Position numbers and translations under genes: made by a program | In this document: one piece after another, positions 9,183 to 17,822 of the stretch | How positions within the stretch are numbered: position 1 is the stretch's first letter | Layout of the letters: every line of letters begins with the position of its first letter | NCBI RefSeq assembly: GCF_001854185.1 | Contig: NZ_CP017603.1 | Coordinates: forward strand, 3,782,001 to 3,846,000 | Source of the DNA: Clostridium formicaceticum | GTDB taxonomy: Bacteria > Bacillota > Clostridia > Peptostreptococcales > Natronincolaceae | Direction: 5' to 3' | Length of the DNA: 64,000 nt | The notes under the pieces: generated by a model | The model's input: the letters and a program-made list of their open reading frames with translations, nothing else | Told to the model about the DNA's origin: nothing | The model's database searches: none

Positions 9183-10997
9183 TTAACTTGATAAAATCCT
9201 CATAAATTCTTCTCCTGTTATAGTTTCCCTTTCTATAAGATATCGGGATAACTCATGGAGTTTATCTATATTCTCCTTTAATATATTAATGGCCTTTTCA
9301 TGAGCTTTCTTAATGATGTCTAGTACTTCTTCGTCAACCTTAGCTGCAGTTTCTGGTGAACAGGTTAAAGATGCATCTCCTCCAAGGTACTGATTAGAAA
9401 CTGTTTCTAATCCCATCATGTCAAAGTTTTTGCTCATCCCTAATCGTGTTACCATCATTCTTGCTATTTTCGTTGCCTGTTCAATATCATTTGAAGCACC
9501 TGAAGTATAAGTTCCAAAGACTAACTCCTCTGCAGCACGTCCTCCGGTATAAGTTGCAATTTTATTCAGGGCTTCTTCCTTCGTCATCAGTACATTTTCC
9601 TCTTGGGCTATCTGCATGGTATAGCCAAGAGCTCCGGAAGTACGAGGAACAATTGTTATCTTATGGACAGGTGCGGATTCCATCTGCTTTGCTGCAACAA
9701 TGGCATGACCGATTTCATGATATGCAATAACCTGCTTTTCCTTTGGTGAAATAACAGCTCCTTTTCGCTGATAACCAGCAATAACAACTTCTACCGCTTC
9801 TTCTAAATCGCTTTGTACTACATAGTTGCGACCACATTTTACTGCCCTTAGGGCACCTTCATTAATAATATTGGCAAGCTCCGCTCCTGAGGCCCCTGAG
9901 GTTGCCCTAGCGATTGCATTAAAATCAATCTGACTATCTACCTTTATTTTCTTAGCATGAACCTTCAGTATAGCCTCCCTGCCAGAAAGATCTGACAGTT
10001 CCACTGGCACACGACGGTCGAATCTTCCTGGGCGAAGCAATGCCTTATCAAGGGATTCAGGTCTATTGGTTGCCGCAAGAATAACCACCCCTTGTTCTCC
10101 ACTGAAACCATCCATCTCCGTCAATAGCTGATTTAATGTTTGCTCTCGCTCATCATTGCCTCCTAAACCTCCGTTATCACGTTTCTTACCGATAGTATCA
10201 ATCTCATCAATAAATATAATACATGGAGCCTTGGATTGAGCCTGTTTAAACAGATCCCTTACTCTTGCTGCTCCCATACCTACAAACATCTCAACAAACT
10301 CTGAGCCTGAAATTGAAAAGAAGGGTACCTTTGCTTCTCCTGCTACAGCCTTTGCAAGAAGGGTTTTCCCTGTACCTGGGGGCCCCACCAGTAAAGCTCC
10401 TTTAGGCATAATAGCCCCTATTTCCTTATACTTCATTGGGTTATTAAGAAAATCTACAATTTCAGTTAGTGCCTCCTTCGCCTCATTTTGTCCTGCAACA
10501 TCAGCAAAGGTTTTTCCTGTCTGAGTCTCAACATAGATTTTGGCATTACTCTTACCAAGCCCCATCATTCCTCCACCCATATTTTTACTCATGGATTTTG
10601 TTAATACTTGGCCAAGAGCGATAAAAATCATGATAGGAAAAATCCAGCTTAACATAAAGTTTACTATAGGTGAGCTTTCTCTTGGAATTATTCTAGAAAA
10701 CTTAACTTCAGCATCATAGAGACGATTTACTAATTCTGGATCATCCATACGACCTGTTACAAATACCTTCTCCTCACCTTCGTAATCGAATGATATAAAG
10801 GCAATTTGGTTTTCCTGGATTTCTACGGTTTTTATGCTACCATCTTCAATTTTTCCTAAAAATGTACCGTAATCTATTTGTGTAATATTTCTTTGTACTA
10901 TTAAAGGAAAAACAAAGGCGTTTAGAAGCATGACAATCATCATTATTGCTATATAATAATAAATCATCGGTTTTTTTGGATACTTTTCTTTTTTCAT
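9183..10997 (-). CDS. ftsH: ATP-dependent zinc metalloprotease FtsH
   Basis: Membrane-bound AAA+ protease that degrades misfolded membrane proteins and selected regulators. The 604-residue protein has two N-terminal membrane helices (about 13-34 and 112-132) flanking a small external domain. The AAA module has Walker A GPPGTGKT (205-212), Walker B IIFIDEID (260-267) and the second region of homology [19 protein letters not shown]. The zinc protease motif is HEIGH (427-431). AGGAGG precedes the ATG. Upstream it has a promoter with two AGTTCATA boxes, like the adjacent two-component operon. It may be an additional FtsH paralogue, as it is not in the usual hpt/tilS context. Confidence 0.96.
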   Translation of the reverse strand: MKKEKYPKKPMIYYYIAIMMIVMLLNAFVFPLIVQRNITQIDYGTFLGKIEDGSIKTVEIQENQIAFISFDYEGEEKVFVTGRMDDPELVNRLYDAEVKFSRIIPRESSPIVNFMLSWIFPIMIFIALGQVLTKSMSKNMGGGMMGLGKSNAKIYVETQTGKTFADVAGQNEAKEALTEIVDFLNNPMKYKEIGAIMPKGALLVGPPGTGKTLLAKAVAGEAKVPFFSISGSEFVEMFVGMGAARVRDLFKQAQSKAPCIIFIDEIDTIGKKRDNGGLGGNDEREQTLNQLLTEMDGFSGEQGVVILAATNRPESLDKALLRPGRFDRRVPVELSDLSGREAILKVHAKKIKVDSQIDFNAIARATSGASGAELANIINEGALRAVKCGRNYVVQSDLEEAVEVVIAGYQRKGAVISPKEKQVIAYHEIGHAIVAAKQMESAPVHKITIVPRTSGALGYTMQIAQEENVLMTKEEALNKIATYTGGRAAEELVFGTYTSGASNDIEQATKIARMMVTRLGMSKNFDMMGLETVSNQYLGGDASLTCSPETAAKVDEEVLDIIKKAHEKAINILKENIDKLHELSRYLIERETITGEEFMRILSS

Positions 10998-11068
10998 GTC
11001 ACAACCTCCTCTGTGATCATTGTTCTTATATTTTCATTACACTAAATCATTTTCTCGATTATGAAACT

Positions 11069-11102
11069 ATTATATAACTTTAATATGAACTAAGTATGAA
11101 CT
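11069..11102 (-). promoter_or_regulatory. ftsH promoter with tandem response-regulator boxes
   Basis: Read on the minus strand, AGTTCATA occurs at 11102-11095 and again at 11091-11084, an 11-bp period typical of OmpR/PhoB-family sites. The second box continues to AGTTCATATTA, and a TATAAT -10 begins exactly 6 bp later (11074-11069). There is no -35 hexamer, as in activator-dependent promoters. The same arrangement precedes the response regulator gene. Confidence 0.65.
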
Positions 11103-11131
11103 ATCAATAAAAATTAGTCCTAGACATAAAA

Positions 11132-11169
11132 AACATGCTGCATTTGATGATTGATCAGTACAGCATGTT
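11132..11169 (-). terminator. Intrinsic terminator after the yidC fragment
   Basis: On the minus strand AACATGCTG pairs with CAGCATGTT across a 20-base loop and runs into six T. It insulates the ftsH promoter from upstream transcription. Confidence 0.8.
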
Positions 11170-11198
11170 TAAATTTCTTAGATTTTTTCAGTAATTCT

Positions 11199-11512
11199 CT
11201 ATGATCTATATGGCTTTAAATCCTCTCTTTGTCTTACATATGGTTTATTTATCATTAGTTGCTGACCCATTTGGAATAGATTGCTTATTCCCCAATACAA
11301 GGTCAATCCAGCTGGAAAGCTTCTTCCCCACCAAAAAATCATAACAGGCATAAAATATTTCATCATAGATTGCGTTGCATCTTGTTTAGTATCCGGAGTA
11401 GACATAGTGACACTGGATAAATAGGTGGTTAAGCCTGCAAATAGTGGTAGTATCCATGGATCTGCTTCAGATAGATTAGGTATCCACAAAAACCCTGCCT
11501 GTACTACTTCTT
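11199..11512 (-). pseudogene. C-terminal fragment of a YidC/Oxa1 membrane insertase
   Basis: The visible part (about 100 residues) is the YidC C-terminal core: GFLWIPNLSEADPWILPLF, a membrane helix region with TTYLSSVTMS, and MMKYFMPVMIFWW...FPAGLTLYWGISNLF, ending in a short basic tail. A full insertase has at least 200 residues with five membrane segments, and the first half is absent. An internal ATG at 11489 could start a 96-residue product, but no good ribosome binding site is seen. The open frame runs back into the end of the cls fragment, so the two were probably fused by a deletion. Confidence 0.8.
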
Positions 11513-11770
11513 GAGAAAATCATTTTTCATTTCCATAACACTACTGCAATTATACATCCAAACACCACATTCAAAGTGTAGGTACAGGCTCCTATAATCC
11601 ATATTGATTCTACCAACGACGCCATACTCATCATCTGATATATAGGTTTTGGAATGAATGAATCCTGGGGTGTATTTATAGATTTTTACTCCGCTTTCAA
11701 TGAGAAGCCTAACTAAAATAAAAACAACTATTCTTGTTTCACCCCTATTAAAATTAGTTGCCAGAATCAC
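11504..11770 (-). pseudogene. C-terminal fragment of cardiolipin synthase
   Basis: About 60 residues match the end of bacterial cardiolipin synthases: ESGVKIYKYTPGFIHSKTYI with the phospholipase-D HxK motif (HSK) followed by the conserved Asp and Asn region (SDDEYGVVGRINMDYRS), then YLHFECGVWMY and NDFLKK before the stop. The N-terminal membrane helices and the first HKD motif are missing, and the first 20 residues of the open frame do not look related. It abuts and slightly overlaps the yidC fragment in another frame. Degraded gene remnant; unlikely to be active. Confidence 0.8.
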
Positions 11771-11833
11771 CTATTATATAGGTTTTATCCTGGCAATATA
11801 TAATAAATGGAAGGGGGCATATTATTAGAAAAA

Positions 11834-13123
11834 TTATAATGGTAGTTCTACTGCGAAGGTTGAGCCCTTCTTTGGATTACTTTCTACATAGATTTGGGCA
11901 TCGTATAAATCAAGAATACGCTTCACTAGGGGTAAACCTAGCCCGCTACCCTCATAAGAATGAGCTTTATCTCCTTGGTAGAACTTCTCAAAAATACGTT
12001 TCTTAGTTTCTTCAGTCATACCGATGCCATGATCTATAATTTTAACTTCTACAACTTCATCCATTTGTTGTAGTATTATGCTAATTGTACTATTGTTATG
12101 AGAAAACTTAATAGCATTGCCTATCAGATTAATCCAAACCTGTTGAAGTAATTCTTCATCTCCTAGATACTGAACTTTATCAAGATGGATATCAAATTCA
12201 ATATTCTTTTTACTCCATTGATGTTCAAGGATTAAGATACTTTTTCTAATTTGTTCATCTAAAGAAAATACAACTTTTTTCTCTAAAATTTCCTGATTTT
12301 CAAGTTTTGAAAGCTTTAGTATATTAGATGAAAGATTAGATAATCTGGTTGTTTCTTCAACAATAATATTTGTATATTCTTCTCTTTCCCTCTGAGATAA
12401 ATCCCATTTTTGCAATAGCTTAGCAAAACCTTGGATGGATGCAATAGGCGTTTTAAACTCATGAGATACGTTAGTAATAAAGTCCTTACGAAGATACTCA
12501 ATATTCTTTAGTTCCCTTGTCATTTTATTAAAGTTCTGTGTTAACTGTCCAATCTCATCATAACTTCTGGTTTCAACATGTATATCAAAATTCCCCTTTG
12601 CCACTTCCTGAGTTGCTGCAGTTAGTTTCAATATTGGTTTAACCACTCTTTTCGCTAGTACTATAATTAGTAAGGCCCCTATAACGACATATAAAAGTAG
12701 CGAGAACCATATCCGGGATGCAACAATCTTTAAAATAGTATTGTGGGGATAAAGACTTATTTTAATATAAGCATCATTTACCATTGTTATTGTTATCGGG
12801 TCATGAAATCTACCTTTAGTCAAAAAAACAATTTCATCATTTTCAATATGTTTTAGTTCTTCCTTAGTTATTTCTATCAAACCAATATCCTCAATCCTAG
12901 TGATCTCATACATAGAAGTGGGCATTAAATTAACAATTTCCTCTATACTTAAATTTGTCTTCTTTTCTAATTCTAATATAGAAATTGCTATTTCCTTTTG
13001 ATTTAACTGTATTTCATTTTCAATATCTTTCGTATGGAGGGTTGATCCAACAAAGGATAAGGCAGATGAAACACAAATAAGAAAAATAAAGAACAGAGCT
13101 AACTTTAAAGTAATTCTTTTCAT
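11834..13123 (-). CDS. Sensor histidine kinase (two-component system)
   Basis: The 429-residue membrane kinase has a first membrane helix (8-28), an external domain of about 105 residues, a second helix (138-157), a HAMP domain (158-210), a HisKA domain with phospho-accepting His221 (NVSHEFKTPIASIQGF) and an HATPase domain with the N box (GNAIKFSHNN), G1 box (DHGIGM) and G2 box (GSGLGLPLV). Its start overlaps the response regulator stop by 4 bases (ATGA). The ligand is unknown. The linked ftsH and the remnants of yidC and cls suggest a membrane-stress signal, but that is inference. Confidence 0.93.
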   Translation of the reverse strand: MKRITLKLALFFIFLICVSSALSFVGSTLHTKDIENEIQLNQKEIAISILELEKKTNLSIEEIVNLMPTSMYEITRIEDIGLIEITKEELKHIENDEIVFLTKGRFHDPITITMVNDAYIKISLYPHNTILKIVASRIWFSLLLYVVIGALLIIVLAKRVVKPILKLTAATQEVAKGNFDIHVETRSYDEIGQLTQNFNKMTRELKNIEYLRKDFITNVSHEFKTPIASIQGFAKLLQKWDLSQREREEYTNIIVEETTRLSNLSSNILKLSKLENQEILEKKVVFSLDEQIRKSILILEHQWSKKNIEFDIHLDKVQYLGDEELLQQVWINLIGNAIKFSHNNSTISIILQQMDEVVEVKIIDHGIGMTEETKKRIFEKFYQGDKAHSYEGSGLGLPLVKRILDLYDAQIYVESNPKKGSTFAVELPL

Positions 13124-13794
13124 ACTTTTATCTCCGCTTTATATCCTAGTCCTCTAACTGTAACAATCTCAAACTCACCGCAATCAGAAAACTTTTCCCT
13201 TAACCGCTTAATATGAACATCTACTGTACGCTCATCAGTTTCTGCCTCCATGCCCCATATTTCGTCCATTAGTTGTTGTCTTGTGAATATTTGCTTAGGA
13301 TAGCTAAGAAGCTTAAATAAAAGATGAAATTCTTTTTTAGGTAAAACCATTGTACTTCCTTTTCTATTTACAGTTAAAGTATTATAATCAAGCTCTATTT
13401 CACCAACTACTAACCGAGACTCATTAATGATTCGAGAGCGACGTAATAAAGCAGCTACACGTAAAACCATCTCATCCATATCAATAGGTTTTACCATATA
13501 ATCATCGGTTCCCACCAGGAATCCCTTCTTTTTATCATCAAGGGTTTCTTTGGCTGTTACCATTAAAATTGGGAGGTTATAATTTGATTTCCTTAGGGCC
13601 TCCGTCAAAGTATACCCATCCATATTTGGCATCATAATATCACTAATAATTAAATCTATATGGAAGTTATCCAATATATCTAGTGCTTCTAATCCATCTT
13701 TAGCGCTTAACACATGATATCCCTGTTGTTTTAAAACAGCTGTCATTAGTTTTTGTAGATTTTTATCATCTTCCACCACTAAAATATTTACCAT
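13120..13794 (-). CDS. OmpR-family response regulator
   Basis: DNA-binding partner of the adjacent kinase, 224 residues. The receiver domain has the acidic pair VVEDD, phospho-accepting Asp52 (IISDIMMPNMDG), conserved Thr (LMVTAKE) and Lys (MVKPIDM). The C-terminal winged helix (about 125-224) contains PKKEFHLLFKLLSYPKQIFT and DVHIKRLREKF. A GTG three codons upstream exists, but the ATG at 13794 fits AGAGGTGA spacing. The gene has an AGTTCATA box promoter shared with ftsH, so autoregulation is likely. Confidence 0.94.
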   Translation of the reverse strand: MVNILVVEDDKNLQKLMTAVLKQQGYHVLSAKDGLEALDILDNFHIDLIISDIMMPNMDGYTLTEALRKSNYNLPILMVTAKETLDDKKKGFLVGTDDYMVKPIDMDEMVLRVAALLRRSRIINESRLVVGEIELDYNTLTVNRKGSTMVLPKKEFHLLFKLLSYPKQIFTRQQLMDEIWGMEAETDERTVDVHIKRLREKFSDCGEFEIVTVRGLGYKAEIKV

Positions 13795-13914
13795 TTCTCT
13801 CACCTCTTTCTTATATTCTTCCTACAAAACGCAATAAAGATATCCTATGACTTTATTTATATATATGTTTAGTTCATAAATAGCTTTTCATTCTACTGGA
13901 TTCATGATAGTCCT

Positions 13915-13948
13915 ACTATAATAATCTAATATGAACTGAATATGAACT
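13915..13948 (-). promoter_or_regulatory. Response regulator promoter with tandem AGTTCATA boxes
   Basis: On the minus strand AGTTCATA lies at 13948-13941 and 13937-13930 (11-bp period). The second extends to AGTTCATATTA, and TATAGT (13920-13915) starts 6 bp further on. Box sequence, period and distance to the -10 match the ftsH promoter almost exactly. A further single AGTTCATA in the opposite orientation occurs near 13871-13878. Confidence 0.65.
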
Positions 13949-14023
13949 TTACATTCTAAACTATATATTCAATAATAAGGAAGAAAACTAGTACATAGAA
14001 ATTATATATCTATAAAGGTCAAT

Positions 14024-14063
14024 AAAAAAGTATTGCCTCTTAAAATTACTAAAAGACAATACT
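14024..14063 (-). terminator. Intrinsic terminator of cassette B
   Basis: On the minus strand AGTATTGTCTTTT pairs with AAGAGGCAATACT, using some G-U pairs, and is followed by TTTTTTATTG. Confidence 0.8.
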
Positions 14064-14141
14064 CTTACTTTATTAATAATGCTTTTCTAATCTCTGATAT
14101 ATATGAATCAGAAATCTATGTCTAAAGGCTTGCTTCATTAT

Positions 14142-14303
14142 TTATTTTCGAGGATAATTAATTTGTGCCTGGGCTGCTGCAATCAAAATAGACCAATCAC
14201 TGTTTTTTACTATTATGTAACACTTCATATATTCAGTAATCTTCATTTTCTTCAAAGCTTCTATGAATTTCAAAAAGTATCTGCATAAAATCCTGCCCTT
14301 CAT
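14142..14303 (-). CDS. Small ORF of the repeated cassette family, 53 residues
   Basis: I do not recognise this peptide. It begins MKGRILCRYFLKFIEALKKM, reaches the family core KCYIIVKNSDWSILIAAAQ and ends NYPRK, so its last residues differ from the KDQSK end of other copies. AGGGTGG lies 10 bases before the ATG; an internal ATG (MKCYII) aligns with the start of copy F. Core codons differ from other copies mainly at third positions (GCA/GCC/GCT, CAG/CAA), which supports translation. The alternative is a structured RNA or a decayed mobile repeat. Confidence 0.45.
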   Translation of the reverse strand: MKGRILCRYFLKFIEALKKMKITEYMKCYIIVKNSDWSILIAAAQAQINYPRK

Positions 14304-14453
14304 CTTCCTAATGCCACCCTGATACGTGATATTCCTCTAACCTCCTAATACTGGCTATAATCTTACCTAGAGCTTATCAGAACCCAGTCACAATTTAGTG
14401 CTAATAGAAATATTATATAGGGAAAACAGTAAAAAGGGAGGTTAAGTAAGTTA

Positions 14454-15869
14454 ATGAAAGTTAAAGTTCGTTTACAGCCCATTGTTAGCAATATCAATTT
14501 ACCTACTGTTTTGAAAACAGCTATGTTTCCGGGCGATTCATTCGAAAGATTATTTATTGCAACTCAGGTTGGGGAGATCTTTTATACAGGAAATGGCATT
14601 ATAAAGACTTTTTTAGATATTCGCTCACGAATCATAGAACTAGGTACTTCCAATGGCGGGTATGATGAACGAGGATTGCTAGGGTTAGCCTTTCATCCCA
14701 AATTCTATTATAACGGCCTGTTTTACCTTCATTATTCTGTAGTTGGAACACAAGGTCCAGGTGCTCTTCCAGAATCTTTTAACCCTAATCCTTGTGATCC
14801 AAAGACTTTAAACCTAAAGTGGTTAAATAGGGAAAATCAATATGATCATATTGATACAGTTGAAGAATGGATTTTACAATCAAATGGTCAGCCTCAAAAG
14901 CGGCGGACATTACTTAATTTAAGAAGACCATTTTTTAATCATAACGGTGTCAATAGCTTAAACTTTTCACCCGAAACAGGAAAACTAGTTTTAACAACCG
15001 GGGATGGTGGATCTGGCTATGATCCATTCAATTTAAGCCAAGATTTCATGGAAATAGCCGGTAAAATCATTGAAATTGATATAGATAAGAATACATTTAT
15101 CTATAATCCACCGGTAGTCACACGTTTTTTTGAGCTTCCCGTATCAATTCAAGAAACCCTTACGGTAATTGCCAAAGGAGTTCGCAACGCACCTGGTATT
15201 TCATTTCAGCGGTTTTGCGATCGATACATCAAATACGTGGGCAATGTGGGGCAGGATCTGGTAGAGTCGATTTTTTCTTTTTCGTATTATAAGCCAATAC
15301 CGGTTACTCAACTTATTCAAGCCTATTTAATGAATTCTGACCCTGACCAAGAAAGATTTATCAACTTCGGTTGGCGCGGTTGGGAAGGTGATTTTCCTTC
15401 TCCGATTATAAGGAATTGTCCTGAAAATCTAGATTTGGATGAGAAAGTAATTACTTACTACAATGATGCAGTAATAACTTCAGCTAAGCGCATTCATCCT
15501 CTAATTAATTATTTTCATCAAGATCCTCGTCCAGATAAGTTTAAGGGAACTTCGCTTACAGGGGTTCAGCCATATATGGGGAATAGAATCCCCTATTTAA
15601 CGGGAAGCGTTGTGTTTACCGACTTTGCTCGAAGAAATGAAGAAATTCAGGCTCCAGTTAGAGGGGTTTTAGTTTATACTAGAGTAAGAACAGATTGTAA
15701 GCCAAATGATTTTAGTGTTATTGAAACCGATTATAATTTTGGCTATCAGTCAGCTTATTATGTTAGTTTGGGAACGAATCTGGGTCAAACCAGACTATTT
15801 TTAGGAGTTCATGGCTCTGCCAATGTGACTGATTTTAACAAAGGTACCGTTTTTGAAATTGTTCCATGA
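14454..15869 (+). CDS. Glucose/sorbosone dehydrogenase-like beta-propeller protein
   Basis: The 471-residue protein resembles PQQ-dependent sugar dehydrogenases (GSDH family). It shows the family signature YDERGLLGLAFHPKF (70-84), PFFNHNGVNSLNFSPETGKL (about 159-178), TTGDGGSGYDPFN and RFINFGWRGWEGD. No signal peptide is seen, whereas many relatives are secreted. GGGAGG lies upstream of the ATG at somewhat long spacing. Several insertions relative to the compact enzyme make a true sugar oxidation role uncertain. It is a single gene on the plus strand, divergent from cassette B. Presence of PQQ biosynthesis cannot be judged here. Confidence 0.8.
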   Translation: MKVKVRLQPIVSNINLPTVLKTAMFPGDSFERLFIATQVGEIFYTGNGIIKTFLDIRSRIIELGTSNGGYDERGLLGLAFHPKFYYNGLFYLHYSVVGTQGPGALPESFNPNPCDPKTLNLKWLNRENQYDHIDTVEEWILQSNGQPQKRRTLLNLRRPFFNHNGVNSLNFSPETGKLVLTTGDGGSGYDPFNLSQDFMEIAGKIIEIDIDKNTFIYNPPVVTRFFELPVSIQETLTVIAKGVRNAPGISFQRFCDRYIKYVGNVGQDLVESIFSFSYYKPIPVTQLIQAYLMNSDPDQERFINFGWRGWEGDFPSPIIRNCPENLDLDEKVITYYNDAVITSAKRIHPLINYFHQDPRPDKFKGTSLTGVQPYMGNRIPYLTGSVVFTDFARRNEEIQAPVRGVLVYTRVRTDCKPNDFSVIETDYNFGYQSAYYVSLGTNLGQTRLFLGVHGSANVTDFNKGTVFEIVP

Positions 15870-16011
15870 TTCATGGCTATAAAATTCGAAATAATACTAG
15901 ATAATGTGCATTATCCGAAACTTTGTGTCTCTTCAATGATAATTAATTGATTAGAATTAATTGATTAGAATTGTAATATAACCGGTTATTACACGAAAAG
16001 AGGTATTTACT

Positions 16012-16530
16012 TTGAAAAAAATGAATGTAGTTAGGTTTATTAGTATTGGAGGCATATTAACAACAATAGCTGTAATATTCCAGTCGGCTCCTGTATTTTT
16101 ACCCGTGATTGGATTGGCCTTCAGTCCATTAAGCACACTACCTATTGCATTAGCAGCTTTTTATAATATTTCACTTGGAATTGCTGTGTTTTTTTCTTCT
16201 GCATTAATTCTTACTTTAGTTAGTGTACAAGAGACAGTTATTCTGCTTTTTACCACTGGACTACTTGGAATCATTATGGGAGCATTACTTTATAGGAAGG
16301 GAATTTTAGTATCCATATTATTTTCTAGTGCAATATTATCTTTAGGAATGATATTGCTAACTTTTGTATTGGATATTTCGGCATTTGGTGATTTAACTAA
16401 CACGGTGTCAACCCCTTTAACTGTTCTAATCTTTTCATCATTTTCACTTATTTATGCAAGCACCTGGAATATATGCTTTAGAAAATTTATCAATTATCTT
16501 ATCAGAATAAAATTAACAAATATATCCTAG
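16012..16530 (+). CDS. Uncharacterised integral membrane protein
   Basis: This 172-residue protein consists almost wholly of five or six hydrophobic helices (about 8-30, 38-52, 55-70, 75-92, 98-120, 132-150) with a basic C-terminal tail. The stretch PVIGLAFSPLSTLPIALAAF between helices 1 and 2 recalls the substrate-binding components of vitamin transporters, but I cannot place it in a family. The TTG start is preferred because AAGAGGT lies 7 bases before it; an ATG three codons later is possible. It is monocistronic, with a terminator downstream. Confidence 0.7.
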   Translation: MKKMNVVRFISIGGILTTIAVIFQSAPVFLPVIGLAFSPLSTLPIALAAFYNISLGIAVFFSSALILTLVSVQETVILLFTTGLLGIIMGALLYRKGILVSILFSSAILSLGMILLTFVLDISAFGDLTNTVSTPLTVLIFSSFSLIYASTWNICFRKFINYLIRIKLTNIS

Positions 16531-16616
16531 AATATACCAGCAAAAAAACCTTTGAGTATCCTCCATGCTGTCACAGAAAAATAGCCTTAACCCTGTAAAA
16601 TCAATAAGTTTATAAA

Positions 16617-16655
16617 AAACGCAGGTAAATGGTATATTTTTCATAACTTGCGTTT
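16617..16655 (+). terminator. Intrinsic terminator after the 16012-16530 gene
   Basis: AAACGCAGGT pairs with ACTTGCGTTT across a 19-base loop and is followed by CTTTATTTT. It lies about 90 bp beyond the stop codon. Confidence 0.65.
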
Positions 16656-16823
16656 CTTTATTTTGCATGTCAATAATACTTGTAGAGCAATCTATAATAT
16701 TCTAAACTTTAAAATCGTTATTGTAGCCCAACACTATATAAGTAATCTCAAGTCTAAGCTATCAATAACCTTATTACCTACTACCTCAATTACTTTTTAT
16801 TGTAAATATTGTACAATAAAATA
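16656..16823. other. AT-rich spacer between terminators
   Basis: No reading frame or strong structure was found here. It separates the plus-strand membrane protein terminator from the terminator of cassette C. Confidence 0.35.
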
Positions 16824-16860
16824 GGACGTTATTTCTTAAACTTCCTAAGAAATAACATCC
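16824..16860 (-). terminator. Intrinsic terminator of cassette C
   Basis: GGATGTTATTTCTTA pairs with TAAGAAATAACGTCC on the minus strand across a 7-base loop, followed by TATTTTATTG. Confidence 0.75.
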
Positions 16861-17097
16861 TTATTTTACTTTATACTAAATCTATCAAACCTTTGGCATA
16901 CAAAGCCTTTGAAGCTTCAACTAACTGTTTTTAAGTCTTATTTTGATTGATCTTTGTTTCTAATCGCCGCTTGTGCAACTGCTATCATAATAGACCAATC
17001 ACTGTTTTTTACTATTATGGAACACTTCTTGTAACCATAAATTTTATTGTTGTTTTGACTAACTGCACAAAATATAAAAGAAGCGTCTTAAGTTCAT
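16824..17097 (-). repeat. Cassette copy C: smORF frame, hairpin, terminator
   Basis: The conserved frame reads KKCSIIVKNSDWSIMIAVAQ then AAIRNKDQSK and stops at 16938. It is open upstream to a TAA at 17098-17100, with FCAVSQNNNKIYGY just before KKC; copy G has FCTVSLNIYKLYDY there, so protein-level similarity extends upstream. No ATG, GTG or TTG is present in frame. A stem (CAAAGGCTTTG paired with CAAAGGTTTG) and a terminator (16860-16824) follow. It lies directly downstream of the 17114-17338 gene. Confidence 0.6.
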
Positions 17098-17113
17098 AAG
17101 TCATCACATTGAT

Positions 17114-17338
17114 TTATTCTTTATTTTTATTGTAATCCATTACTGCACCTATGACTATTCCAAAAAGCATTCCAAATGCAGATCCAAGAGCCATAACTAT
17201 CGGAAATATACTATCTCCTATTAATCCAAATACAAGTCCAATAACTATCGCAAATAAACTGCCTCCTAATAATCCAAATCCAACTCCAAAACCCACATAG
17301 GAATTATTATCTTTATTAATATTATTTTTGTCAAACAT
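17114..17338 (-). CDS. Small glycine-rich two-helix membrane protein
   Basis: The 74-residue protein has a short polar start (MFDKNNINKDNNSY), then two Gly-rich hydrophobic segments (about 15-40 and 44-66) with GxxxG-like patterns (GFGVGFGLLGG, GSAFGMLFGIVIGAV) and a basic end. Such Gly-zipper hairpins occur in small envelope proteins of many kinds; no family was recognised. AAGGAG stands before the ATG at good spacing. Cassette C lies immediately downstream on the same strand and may share its transcript. Confidence 0.65.
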   Translation of the reverse strand: MFDKNNINKDNNSYVGFGVGFGLLGGSLFAIVIGLVFGLIGDSIFPIVMALGSAFGMLFGIVIGAVMDYNKNKE

Positions 17339-17517
17339 ATTTAATCAACTCCTTCTGACCTTGACTTTTGCTACTGCACATAAATATACTAATGTTCATT
17401 ATAACATATTTTGGGGGTACGCTCATTTCTTAGCATTTTGCGTCAAGCCATACCTATTAATTTAATAGAACAATTGCAGTAAACACTTGTTTTAATTTAA
17501 ATTTTATAACAAAAATA
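17339..17517. other. AT-rich spacer upstream of the 17114-17338 gene
   Basis: It probably holds the promoter of the small membrane protein gene. No clear hexamers or open frames could be supported. Confidence 0.3.
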
Positions 17518-17554
17518 GGGTACTGCCTCTTAATCTAATTAAGCGGCAGTACCC
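17518..17554 (-). terminator. Intrinsic terminator of cassette D
   Basis: GGGTACTGCC pairs with GGCAGTACCC, extended by TTAA pairs near the loop. On the minus strand it runs into TATTTTTGT. Confidence 0.75.
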
Positions 17555-17721
17555 TTGTTCTGATTTTTAATGAAGCACGCAAAGTCTTGATATATAAGAC
17601 TTTGCATGCTTTTACCAATACTGTTTAAGCCCTACTTCGATTGGTCTTTGTTGATAATCGCCGCCTGAGTGGCTACTAACAAAATAGACCAATCAGGATT
17701 TTTTACTATTATGGAACACTT
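17518..17721 (-). repeat. Cassette copy D: smORF frame, hairpin, terminator
   Basis: The frame reads KCSIIVKNPDWSILLVATQ then AAIINKDQSK and stops with TAG at 17632. A TAA (17722-17724) sits directly upstream of the core, so this copy has no start codon in frame. A near-perfect stem (GCATGCAAAGTCTT at 17610 paired with AAGACTTTGCGTGC ending near 17575) and a terminator with GGGTACTGCC stems (17554-17518) follow. The ISL3 element inserted 32 bp upstream of the core. Confidence 0.6.
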
Positions 17722-17822
17722 TTAATAATAATTGTTTATCATTATCTTTTAGCGGTTCTTTCCAACTCTAGTTGAATATAAATTGATTTATGTATAACAC
17801 TAATATTTAGTTAATAAAACAG

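Larger units (their letters stand above)
14024..14303 (-). repeat. Cassette copy B: smORF, hairpin, terminator
   Basis: Best-preserved copy by its start region. From upstream to downstream on the minus strand it has the smORF (14303-14142), a stem around 14090-14120 (ATTTCTGAT...ATCAGAGAT) and an intrinsic terminator (14063-14030, then six T). It is divergent from the beta-propeller gene at 14454. Together with the regulator promoter this accounts for the 650-bp gap. Confidence 0.6.

Noticed and set aside
14103-14288. Plus-strand 61-residue open frame
   Set aside because: It is the antisense of the cassette B mini-ORF. It has no ribosome binding site, and its frame is not conserved in other copies.
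16824-17097. Cassettes considered as classical type I toxin-antitoxin units
   Set aside because: The peptide is not a hydrophobic single-helix toxin, and no overlapping antisense promoter could be identified.
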